From Planoprotostelium fungivorum (taxonomy: Eukaryota > Evosea > Variosea > Cavosteliida > Cavosteliaceae): 64,000 bases of DNA. Of the stretch, positions 1 to 10,697 are shown piece by piece; within the stretch, counting starts at the first letter, position 1, and each line of letters starts with the position of its first letter. Below the pieces are notes generated by a model, which made no database searches, was not told the origin of the DNA, and saw only the letters and a program-made list of their open reading frames with translations. The stretch spans positions 1 to 64,000 of the forward strand of contig MDYQ01000257.1 of assembly GCA_003024175.1 (NCBI GenBank). Direction: 5' to 3'. The translations under genes were made by a program, and so were the position numbers.

Positions 1-208
1 CAAGTGGGCTCACCACTTGCTGAATCACAATCAATCTTCCTCGAAGATACTCAAGAGAAACTTCTCACCACCAGACATTGGAGCGAGATATAATCGAGCG
101 AGGGTGAGATTCATTTCGTCGATCGATCTCGCCATTTGTGATGACGGTATCACACTCGACGGGCAAATTTCTCTGAGAAACCAACACAAGACAATGACAC
201 GGTAACAG

Positions 209-1621
209 TTCATCGGTAGTCTTCCAGAGTTCGTCAAGATCGTAGAAGTTGGACCACGAGATGGACTACAGAACGAAAAACAGATCATCTCCACAGAAGA
301 CAAAGTCAAATTCATCGACATGCTCTCCGAAACGGTGAGTGTCAGAAGACACACGCGAAGGAGAACAGATGATGAACGTCCATAGGGTCTACAAGCGATA
401 GAGGCCACCGCCTTTGTGAGCCCAACATGGATCCCTCAGATGGCAGATTCAAAGCAGGTGGGACGATGAGTGATCATGCACCTGTGATGACATCGAAAGG
501 TCTTCACGTCCATCAACAAGAAACTGGGAACTCATTACCCCGTTCTCGTCCCCAACATCAAAGGTGAGAGTGAGAAGAAAGGAGGAGATGACAGAAGAAG
601 GTTTCTACAACGCACGTGACGTTGGTGTGAAGGAGATTTCCATATTCACAGCGGCATCGAATACGTTCAACAAGAAGAACATCAATGCGACGATAGAAGA
701 GAGTCTCGCTAGATATCAAGAGGTCAGTCCTGTTCTTCTTGATGATCAACATCATCATGACAAAATGGCTGATCAGGTGATCAGGTGACAGAAGCAGCGA
801 AAGAGTCCGGAATCAAAATCAGAGGGTGAGTCACACATCGAAGAGAAGAACAAGAGGGTGACTGGAACAGATACATATCCTGTGTGTTGGGATGTCCATA
901 CGAAGGACAGATTCCCTTATCCAAAGTGGTAGAGGTGAGAGATAGAACAGAGAAGAGAGATTGAAGGAGAAAGGTGGCGAAATCATTGTACAACATGGGA
1001 TGTTATGAGATATCATTGGGTGACACCATCGGTGTGGGAAATGCTGGAAAGACATTGGAGCTGATGAATGCCATTCGAATGGAAGTCCCTCTCAGCTGCA
1101 TTGCCGTGCATTTCCACGATACCTACGGGCAGGCTATGACCAATATCCTCACCGCTCTTCAGGTTTCTGTCTCTTCATGCTCTCATCATTCATCTGTTCT
1201 CGTCATCGTTCATCTCATGTACCTCATCTCTCACATCTCATCTCATCATTGGCTGATCGTTTGTTGCAGATGGGAGTGAGTGTAGTGGATAGTTCAGTGG
1301 CTGGTCTGGGAGGTTGCCCCTACGCAAAGGGTGCTTCAGGTAACGTGGCGACAGAGGAGGTGAAGATCCATCCGACATCATCATCGTCTTCACATCTGCA
1401 GAGGTTAAATACTGCAGGTGTGCTATCTGTTGAATGGATTGGGAATTAGAACCAACATCGATCTGCCCAAGCTGATCGAGGCGGGCACCTTCATCTCCTC
1501 TGTGCTGGGTCGACAGACGGGATCGAAGGTTTCATACGCAGTTCAATTGAAGGGAGGCTCACTACCCCCCACCTACATCCAAGAGCCCATCGACAGAGAC
1601 GTCCTCAACTTACGTCCCTAA
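209..1621 (+). CDS. HMGCL: Hydroxymethylglutaryl-CoA lyase (5' end uncertain)
   Basis: Cleaves HMG-CoA to acetyl-CoA and acetoacetate in leucine breakdown and ketone-body formation, usually in mitochondria. The spliced exons read [15 protein letters not shown], then SFVSP-like [40 protein letters not shown] and the active-site loop [14 protein letters not shown], which holds the catalytic cysteine; the order and spacing match the family along its length. Clear introns include 335-385, 458-499 and the one after KG near 565. The reading frame is blocked by a stop at 203-205, so an intron probably ends at 208; the start codon and any mitochondrial presequence lie upstream, in 17-150 or outside the window. 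The C terminus ends NLRP and lacks the peroxisomal CKL-type signal of the animal enzyme. Confident on identity, not on the 5' end. Confidence 0.93.
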
Positions 1622-1697
1622 CGCATCGAACGAGAGAAGCACGAATGACAGACAATTTCCATAGAATGAGTTATATATAAAGTTTCTACAGAGGAGT

Positions 1698-2423
1698 CTA
1701 GTTGATGGTCTTGCCCTCGTGGATGTCGATCTCGGTGTGTTGAGGGACGAAGAGGGTGGCGGTGGGGGCATCGACGTAGGTCACTTGAACGGGCACGGCC
1801 GTGAGGGGTGCTGGCTCCTGAGTGACGGGGAGAACTGCGCGCTTGCGAAGGATGGAGGCCAATGTTGCGGATCTCTCGGCGGCAATGACCTACAGTGTGT
1901 TAAATGTTAATGACCAGAGGGGGGAGCCAAATAGTTACCTGAATGATAATCCACAGCATGGAGATGATGAAGCCGTAGAAATCGACATTGTAGAGGAGAT
2001 TGAGGGAGAAGAGGAACATGATTACGGAGAAGATGCAGTGGGTGTTGAGGAGGGCTACAGAGCGGGTTCTGGCTCCACGGATACCTGACCCGACGAGGAA
2101 GATACAGGCTGCGGAGATGAAAATGGGGACCCAACTTGCCCCAGAGATGCAGAAAACAATGAGATAGAACCAGAATACTAGCTGAATCTTTGTTAATATA
2201 ACCTCATGGGGTTGTGAGGGGGTCTCACCAACTGGATGAAACAAGCAAAGAGGAAACCTGGCTTTGCATTGAGGAATTGTCTCTCGCGAACGGCGTCGAC
2301 TTCATTGAGAAGAGAAGTTTCTTCGTTGTGGTTATCTGCTGCTCCCATTGTGTCGTCTGTCTTTTGGTTTTGCTCCTGAACTTCCCTCCGAATATTCGTT
2401 GTAGGGCGTGTCACATTTTTCAT
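1698..2423 (-). CDS. Four-TM membrane protein, unknown family
   Basis: Not recognised. Three exons give a protein of about 200 residues: a hydrophilic N terminus, four hydrophobic segments (about FLFACFIQLVFWFYLIVFCI, WVPIFISAACIFLV, CIFSVIMFLFSLNLL and GFIISMLWIIIQVIA), and a cytosol-like tail rich in V, T and P ending IHEGKTIN. Introns fall after FIQL and after IIIQ; both joins keep frame. An inner ATG at 2348 (MGAADNHNEE) is an alternative start and would leave a more usual 5' gap, because the ATG at 2423 lies only 33 bases from the divergent gene at 2457. The fold resembles small tetraspan proteins of the secretory pathway, but no family motif is visible. Confidence 0.72.
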
Positions 2424-2456
2424 CTGATTTCTTTCACATCACTGATCATCAACACA

Positions 2457-2773
2457 ATGGCACAATCAGGAGCAGACGCTCTATGGAAGGCCATGGGAAT
2501 AGAAAAGCACATGGTATGGAGGAAGCGATTTACCCTTGCCTCACTTCCTGTGACAGCATTCTTAATCTATGCCATCCAACAGGTGCACGACGATTTCTCT
2601 TCTCTGAAAATGAATCGAAACAGGAAGAAGAAGATTTTTCAAAGAGGATTGAGAAGAGGAAGAAGGCAAAGTATCTGAGAGGTGATCCAACTACTATTGC
2701 TTCTTCTTTTGACCAGCGACCAGACATCGAAAATTTACGACTTGTTGAAGAAGAGAGAAACAAGAAGCGGTGA
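2457..2773 (+). CDS. Small single-TM protein, hypothetical
   Basis: Two exons, 2457-2582 and 2624-2773, joined in phase 0 across a 41-base intron (GTGCAC...AACAG), give 91 residues. The N-terminal half has a hydrophobic segment (FTLASLPVTAFLIYAI, about residues 25-40); the rest is strongly charged (EEEDFSKRIEKRKKAKYL). This is the shape of a small one-pass membrane protein, for example an assembly factor of the mitochondrial inner membrane, but no family was recognised. It is divergent from the four-TM gene and probably shares its promoter. Confidence 0.55.
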
Positions 2774-3007
2774 GAGGGATCGCTCTTCGATGTTGACCTC
2801 GACAGGGATTGATTCGACATGTTCTCATCTCCATTCACCACAGAAGATTCAAATTTGTTACGAATCCATGATTTTGAAGCATTAGAGTCACGTAGATAAA
2901 TTCACAGAAAGGTACATTTGTCATGGCACAAACTGCATCTCCAATTCTTTATCTCTATTCTCGGATACATTCGACCATTCTGTACAATTCGTATACCTTG
3001 CATGTCG

Positions 3008-4902
3008 TTAAAGAGTGTTGTTCTTGTCCGTCTGTACAGGAGGATTGCAGAACGCTTCTGAGGCTATCATCATCAGTTTCGAGTGTTGCGTTGGTGGTCC
3101 CTTCGTCTTTGGTGATCCCAACACCTCTGGCAGTATCGGTGCCGTCTTCTTTCCAGAGTTCATCTGACTGATCGGCTGGACGATATGTGGCCTGTTCGGT
3201 CCGAGTTTGATCATGCGCCTCTCCTTCAGACGTTCCTGCATCTTCGTTACGTTTCCCTCGATTGAAATGGTCTCACCTTTGCTTCTGGGCTCAGCGACGA
3301 GGCGAAAGTGAAGAAGTTGTCATTAAATGTCGTAGAATAATTGAGCGCAAATTTAAGTGCGTTGATTGCAGAGAGGACTGGTGGCGCACGAGCTTCTGGC
3401 TCGTCATCACTGTCCATACCATCAGTTCTGTGAATATACACGTTCCTATGGACATCTTGTACGAAGAGACTCACCTGTCTGATTCGAAGAGAGCGTCGTA
3501 TTCTTCTATATCGGACCCCTCACTGTCCGTGGGTAACTTGTCCTCGTGCTCGAACTGGAGTCCCTCTTGTGTCAAGAAGAACTTTGTGCTGTCTTCCTGC
3601 ATCGCTTTCGGTCTTCTCTTTGGTTTCTCGGGTGTGCCCTGTTTCTCGGTATTTGGTCTCTCAGCTACCACCGCAGGTACCTTGGGTAACCCTTCTTCGA
3701 TCTTTATCATCTTACTCGAATTGAATTTCATCGCAACTGTTGCGTCGATCAGCTTGAGAGAACTCAATCCTCACCCTTTGTCTCTTGGATGGGTGGAGTC
3801 ACTTGGAAGGATATCCGATTCTGGATCTCGAGATCTGAAGGAATGAGAATCATCGAGGGTACTCTCGCTCACGCTTCTTTCTTATCGGATTGCCCCAGAT
3901 GAGACAGGTTTGGAGAGAGGGTAGCGACCACAATGTCTCTAGATCCTTCTCGTTGGAGAAGTAATTGTTAGCCAAGCTGAGAAACTGGAGCTCATGGAAC
4001 CCGTCTGTGTAAGGGAAACTGGAGATCTCGTTTGAACCGAGATTTAACTGATTTAATCTGATGAGAGTCAGAAAACTGAGAGAAGAATGTACGATCACCC
4101 TTTTAACGTGGAGAGGGGAATGATCGAGTCTCGATTCAGCTTGTTGTTCTCTAACACTAGTGTGTTGAGGCTGGGGAAAGCTTCCGAGTCGAAATGGGGG
4201 AGAGATTTGATGTCATTGAACGACAAATCGAGGTGGTAGAGCTTGGGTAATCTAGAAAGGCTTTCTAGCGATTCAACATTGAGCTTATTGTATGATAGAT
4301 CCAAACACTGAGAGGGTCAGCGTGAGACGACGAGGTGATGCACTCTGACCTCGAGGAGGTGGTAAGAGAAGGATAGATCGGGGATCTTTCTGATTCCATT
4401 GCAAGATAATTTGAGGCGTCTCAGACCCTGGAAAACGGAGAGGTCTTCAAAGAGGAAGTTGTTGTCGGCTGCGCTGAGGAACGACATATTTGAGAAGAAA
4501 GCCATTTCTTCTGATAACACTCCGTCATAATTCCCGCTGTCGATCGATGCGCTCAGAACCTGTTCCCCTGTTCAGATGGAAGATTGTGCATTGTCGTTAT
4601 CACCTCATCTGGTCTGCTCTTTTGTGAACACTTCAACTGGAGATCAGACGTCAATTCATCGATCGAGAGGTCGATGTGCGGCTCACCAATTTATAACCAT
4701 CTAATAGTTTCAATTTACCGGCTTCAGCGTCTGCTCTCCTCTTCTCTTCTCTCGCTGTGTCAGGTGGTGTGATCGGTGGTATCTTTCTCGTCTTCCTCTT
4801 TGGTGGAGGTGGTTTGGGTGGAGGCTTGATGTGTGCAGGATCTAGAAGTCTATCGAAATTTATGAGAGACAGGGCAGGTGTTACTTTGGTTTGTGAGACC
4901 AT
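3008..4902 (-). CDS. Leucine-rich-repeat protein, XRRA1-like
   Basis: Several exons give about 560 residues. The N terminus is proline/lysine rich (KPPPKPPPPKRK), followed by KLLDGYKL and then LRRs: SFLSAADNNFLFEDLSVF, LRRLKLSCNGIRKIPDL, LDLSYNKLNVESLESLSRL, LDLSFNDIKSLP, LVLENNKLN, LNLGSNEISSFP and LSLANNYFSNEKDLETLW. The lead-in LLDGY motif and the repeat spacing resemble XRRA1 (X-ray radiation resistance associated protein 1); this is from memory of the family and is moderate. The C-terminal half is hydrophilic and probably disordered. Exons 3471-3767 and 3247-3474 carry acidic and lysine-rich stretches. An in-frame exon further upstream, starting MSESLNNSN near 5022, cannot be excluded. 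Confidence 0.68.
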
Positions 4903-5340
4903 CTTCGAACTGCGACGGTTGAGACCAACATCTGATCTTCTTTAGACATCTAACGGTGACGACTTCGTCACCTGGGCTGGAAGATGTCACAGGTCTATTG
5001 CTGTTATTGAGGCTCTCGGACATGCTGGTCTGTTGGTGACATCACCTCTCGGAAATTATGTCTCTTGGTCCTATTTTTGTAAAGTCTCCTTCCTCTCGTT
5101 GGATGTCTATAGACTATTGGTATGTGGTCATTCGCCCGTATATGAAAGATCAAAAGAGGGAGTCCTTAAGTCCTCTATCGCTCATCGCATCGGATCTGTC
5201 ACGACAGATACAAGATGATGTGAATGTTCGACCCAGAGGAAGAGGCTAGCTGCGTGAGATAGAAGAGAATGCTGAGCGTGTGACAATAGAGAAGAAAACT
5301 TTCTGGACTTTTTATTTAGGTGACTACTCCGTGCTGTTAT
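4903..5340. other. Intergenic, no gene seen
   Basis: About 440 bases between the start of the LRR gene and the stop of the Rap-like gene, both on the minus strand. It should hold the Rap polyadenylation signal (AATAAA read on the minus strand near 5311-5316) and the LRR promoter. A minus-strand ATG near 5022 opens a short frame that could be an extra 5' exon of the LRR gene, but the join was not resolved. Confidence 0.5.
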
Positions 5341-6114
<774 letters not shown>

Positions 6115-6756
6115 TATGTGTCTTTGGATAAATAAATTCCTGTTCGTGAGTGAATAGCTGCTCAAAGATCGACTCGAGCCGAAAGATGGATGGAAGACTT
6201 CGGATCGAGCAGAGGGCGATAAGTATAATATATAGATATAAATCGATAGTCTATCCTCTACTTCACACACCTGCAGTTACTCTCTGTTGCTCACAGGTAC
6301 CGAGCGGAAAGATGAACAACTCTCCCCGCTTTTTGTTCACGCAAAATTCCCGACCGTTCGATGGACCACTCAGTCACTTTTCGGTACAAATTTGCTATCA
6401 GTCCTCCACTGCAACCTAAGGCCGCATCCGATTATATCCAACTATATGTTCCGGGTCAAACAAAAGCCGAAGGGAGCCATCCCTTAACTCCTTGCTTCCT
6501 TTCCGCCCGCCTTGGGGAGCTAAGTGTCGACTATGAATTTCAACGGTCGACAGCTTAACTGTCAATTTCTTGAGCCCTCAACGGCTGGATGGTTCACCTC
6601 ACGAGTGGTGGAGAGGCGAATCGTCTGAGAAGAGCGTTCTTTATTGATTGGATAAAAGGGGAATAAGCCTCCGCGAATCGTCTTCCGTCTCTGTGCGGTG
6701 AAACAGTCGTTTCAGAGTGGAACGGTGTATCATCACATCATCTACCTCATACAATC
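6115..6756. other. Divergent intergenic region
   Basis: About 640 bases between the starts of the Rap gene (minus) and the small BC-box-like gene (plus). It must contain both promoters. Plus-strand open frames at 6287-6558 have no family features and overlap each other, so they were not called. No tRNA-like fold was recognised. Confidence 0.5.
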
Positions 6757-7213
6757 ATGGAGGAGCAAGCCGTCGTGGTGAAAACCCTGCCGAGTCTGGT
6801 GGATCTCTGTCTAGGCAGTGTTATCACGGAGGAGGGGTTTGTAACTTTACATACCGACGCCATCAAGGTACATACATCATCACTCTGTATTTATTACACG
6901 TTCCACTGTTTCAAATTCCATCTTTATTGTGTGCTGACTCGATCAGGCTCTTCCAGTAGAATTGATACAACGATTCTTGTCATTCACAGTCAAGACTGTA
7001 CAGTCCAAGTTATTGACTGCAGAGATACCATTGAAGATTAAATTGAGACACAATCGTCTGATCACGTTCCGTTTCAAACTGCACGGGACGGTCGCAGACA
7101 CCATTCGGGAAGTCTTCGACAAGGCGGTGAGAACAGAGACAAATTCTTCCGGTGAGTCGTACCATCTCTCCTCAAATTCCTTCCATCAGATACATCTCAA
7201 ACATTATCTTTAG
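6757..7213 (+). CDS. Small protein with BC-box-like motif
   Basis: Exons 6757-6867 and 6947-7213 give 125 residues; a possible second intron (about 7126-7188, a multiple of three) would shorten it to 104 without changing frame. The N terminus reads PSLVDLCLGSVI, which fits the elongin-binding BC-box consensus [APST]LxxxCxxx[AILV], and is followed about 25 residues later by LPVELIQRFLSF, resembling the leucine/proline-rich segment after the BC box in elongin A, ZYG11 and SOCS-type substrate receptors. The rest (KLRHNRLITFRFKLHGTVADTIREV) is not recognised. A polyadenylation signal follows the stop. The function as a ubiquitin-ligase adaptor is inference only. Confidence 0.6.
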
Positions 7214-7242
7214 AACATATGAACTGATGACATGTAGAGATC

Positions 7243-7248
7243 AATAAA
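7243..7248 (+). terminator. AATAAA polyadenylation signal
   Basis: AATAAA 30 bases after the stop of the small gene and before the first ATG of the next gene. It supports ending the small gene at 7213 and treating the FERM gene as separate. Confidence 0.6.
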
Positions 7249-7401
7249 TATGGATTATTTCAGAGGGGAACAAAATTTTGCAGCAACAGGTGGTTGGACC
7301 CCTGTAGAACCCTGTCCCATTACGATCTCAAACCCGGAGTGGGTCATTCTCATCCACCTCGATCACCAACCATCACACAGGACGTATTAGACTTTCGCAC
7401 C

Positions 7402-10400
7402 ATGTACACACTGTTACGAGTTCAATTTTTAGGTCCGTGGACCACTGTAAAGACGTTCATCATCGACGAATCCAAGACCGTCGCAGAGCTCACCCGAGAG
7501 ATCGGGGAGAAGCTGGAGGTACCTCTTGCCTCGTTGTAGATGACTTACCCCACCAGGTCTCCAACCCGGAAGAATTTTCCCTGCAGATCCAGAGAGAATT
7601 CAACGGAGAATATTACCAAGGCGTGTGGCTGAACCCCAACAAGAGTCTGTCAGAGCAAAATGTAGACATACTGAACACCACTCTCTTGCTGAGGAAGAAG
7701 TTCTTCTACAACGATGTAGATATCAACGAATTCAACGACAACGAAGGACTGACGCGCCACTTCTGGCAGATCTTGGACGCCATCGTGGCGGGCACCACCA
7801 TCTGCACCATCTACGAGGCCATCAAATTGGCCGCCCTGCAGTGTCAGATCCGTTTCGGTGATTGCACTGTGCCTCAGGAGGGATTCCTCGAAAAGTGAGC
7901 GTTGTAGACGGAGAAGACTGAGAGACGCAGTGTATACGACGAATATCTCCCGCCAGATTATGTACAGAGATTCGGGAAGATATCTGGGGAGATCTACAAG
8001 GAGTACAAGGCCCTCAGTGGAATCAACAGCACGAATGCCAAGTACCGCTACATCCTGCACGCCAGGGCCTTGAAGACGTACGCCTTCACCTTCTTCAAGG
8101 TGGAGAAGGTACAGACCGATGGTGCCTCCCACTCCATCTTCCTGGGCATCTCACGCGATCGAATCATCCACGTCGATGCAGACACGAAGGAAGTCCTCTG
8201 GTCCTCTTCTCTCTTCCGCGTGGCTCAGTGGAAATCTCTCAACCATCACCTCTTCATCGATTACATCGATTTCGCAGAGCATTACTCTACGCAAGAGGTA
8301 AGATGTAGACGGTGACATTTATACTCACGGTCTACAGGTGGATGCAGTGTGTCAGACACTGTGGGATTACGCATCGAAGACGTACAAGAGACTGAATCAA
8401 CCGTCTACAACGACACCGACTGGAAGGGTGGAGACGGAAGAGAGCACGGAGACCCCAGGGAGTCCACCCCTGTCCTGCAGGATGTCCATCTCGAGTGCGT
8501 CTCACAACAACAACCAAGTCATCGGTGCATTCACCAACTCCCCCTCCACCTCCTACACTCCCCTCGTCCTATCACCCAACAATGATCTCACCCAGTCCAA
8601 TGCTCTCCTCCGCTCTCTCTCCACCTCTCGTTCGATGAACAGCTCCAACATGGTCGTCTCTTCATCTCCATCCAGTGGGAACGTACAAGAGCCCCTCTTA
8701 TCCACGTCGCCTGGCAACATCAGTCCCACGCCACCCAGGAGGGACACTCGAAGGAGCTACTACTCCGCCCTGGGCTCCACCGCCATCGCCGTATTGAATC
8801 CAACTCCACAGGGAGACAGGGAGCACAGGCCTTCTTCTCCTCCGCAAGTCCAATGGATGACACTGAAGCAGAGAGAGAGCACGATCAAGAAGAAGAGGGC
8901 CGCGTCAGACAGCGAGGGAACGGTGAGTTGAATGAGAGGGAGGAGAGTGAAGAGGAACAGGGAGAGAAGGGGAGCACACTCCACAGACGATCACCTCTCT
9001 ACGAGGATCCGAATCGAACGCACATCAATCCACTGTTCGACGGAGGTGTCTCTGTGCCTTACCATCCATCAGACGAGATCAACTACTGTCTGAAGATGAT
9101 CCGGTGTCTCAACTGTCTGCTGAGTGAGTGATTCGACAGTGGAGAGGGGCTGATGGATGCAGCGTCTCTGAAGAACCAGAACGAGATGGCGGACATTCAA
9201 GTGATGTTCCCCAACAAGTCGATCAAAACGATACAAGTGGATGGAAACAAGACCGTGTGTGATCTATCCGTGGAGATTGCAGAGAAGGTATGTCACTCCA
9301 TCATCTTGTCTTCCACCATGAGACATATAGAGACGTCAGAACTGAGAAGAACAGGTGGGAATTAAAAACCCAGAGGAGTTCTCGTTACAGAGTGCAGAGA
9401 CAGAGAGTGAGGAGAGAACGATGAGTGTGAACTGAATGGAACAGCTTGGTTGAATCCGTATCAAACACTCCGATCGCAGGGTCTACCCAAGAATTCCGTC
9501 CTCGTCTTCAAGAAGAAGTTTCATTACAACGACGCTTTCATCACCCACAACGATCCCGTCTACTTCAATCTCCTCTTCTGTCAGGTGAGACAGCCTCACG
9601 TAAGAAAAACATCCTTCTGATATAGACAGTGTCGTGATGCCATTCGATCGGGTACCTACACGTGTAATCTAGATGAAGCCGTACAACTCGCCGCGACAAA
9701 CCTTCAGATCAACTTTGGAGACTATAATCCCAACATTCATCAACCGGGATTTTTAAAGTGTGTTCTCATTCTCTTCTTCTTCTTCATCACTCACACGACC
9801 GTAGGTTCAACGACCTTCAGTTCTTCCTTCCAACAGAATATCTAGACTTCTGGGGGGTGACGTTCCAAAAGTTGGAGAAGATGATCTACAAGGAGCACCA
9901 GAAGCTGCGGGGCATCAAAGAAGAGTTCGCCAAATACCGTTACCTCCTCCTGTGCAGAAACCTGCGCACCTACGGCACTGCCTTCTTCCAAGTCAAGCTG
10001 ACGGCTCACCACGGAAAGGCCCAGCCCAAGCTACCCCTCGACACCATGTTCATCGGTTTCTCCAGGGACTCCATCTCTTTCACCACCGCAAAGGCAAAGG
10101 TGAGAGAACATCTTCCGTGTCAGTCTGACCACAGCAGAGAGTCTTACACGAGTACCCTCTGACTCACATACGGTGCTGGGAGGGAAAACCGGACAGCTTG
10201 AAGCTTGACTTTGGAGATCACGTGCAGGGGACCATGATGTTCGAGACGACGGAGGGGATGGTGATATCGAACTACCTCTCTGACTACGTGGACTTTGTAC
10301 AGAAGAATTGGATGTCCACGCAGACCTTCAACCCACAGATCTTCAAGTACCCTCCCGAGGAATTCAACGGATTGTGCTTCGCCGAGCCTTTCTGTTGGGA

Positions 10401-10446
10401 GAATGGGAAGAGGGTCTTCACTTCTTCCTTCTTCACTGACTATTGA
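7402..10446 (+). CDS. frmA: Talin-like protein with two FERM domains (FrmA-like)
   Basis: Cytoplasmic adaptor linking membrane adhesion sites to actin. FERM 1 (about residues 1-330): F1 ubiquitin-like part with FIIDESKTVAELTREIGEKL, the talin hallmark LLLRKKFFYNDVD, F2 with DYVQRFGKISGEIYKEYKAL and F3 with LKTYAFTFFKVEK, GISRDRIIHVD and FIDYIDFAEHY. A serine/proline-rich linker of about 200 residues follows. FERM 2 repeats the whole plan: IQVDGNKTVCDLSVEIAEK, VLVFKKKFHYNDAFI, NLRTYGTAFFQVKL, LDFGDHVQGTMMFETTEG. There is no talin rod or I/LWEQ domain; the protein ends after FERM 2. Dictyostelium FrmA, needed for turnover of paxillin adhesion sites, is the known multi-FERM precedent. The first ATG after the upstream polyA signal was taken as start. 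About ten short introns. Confidence 0.88.
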
Positions 10447-10697
10447 GATAAATGGTTGACCCGTTGTTCTTTCATCGATGACGGTCTTCATCGCGCTCAT
10501 TTATCTGTTGAACGTCAGTGGTAGTGCGGCGGCTGTGGTACGATATGTCTGCGGAAGCGTCTTAGGAGAGTTGTTGATGGAACAAAAGAGATAGGTTGAG
10601 GATAAGTAGGCGAGATGTTTTACTGACATTTTGCGACCTGTCAGAGAACAATTCGGAATCAACCGAATCCAAAGGCAACCGACACAGGAGGAGAAAC

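Noticed and set aside
17-205. A 62-residue frame at the left edge
   Set aside because: Starts from a TTG and ends at a stop just before the lyase exon. At most part of it is the lyase's first exon, so it was not called as a gene.
6287-6558. Possible tRNA or small RNA in the GC-varied stretch upstream of the BC-box-like gene
   Set aside because: No T-loop consensus or cloverleaf pairing could be found by eye.
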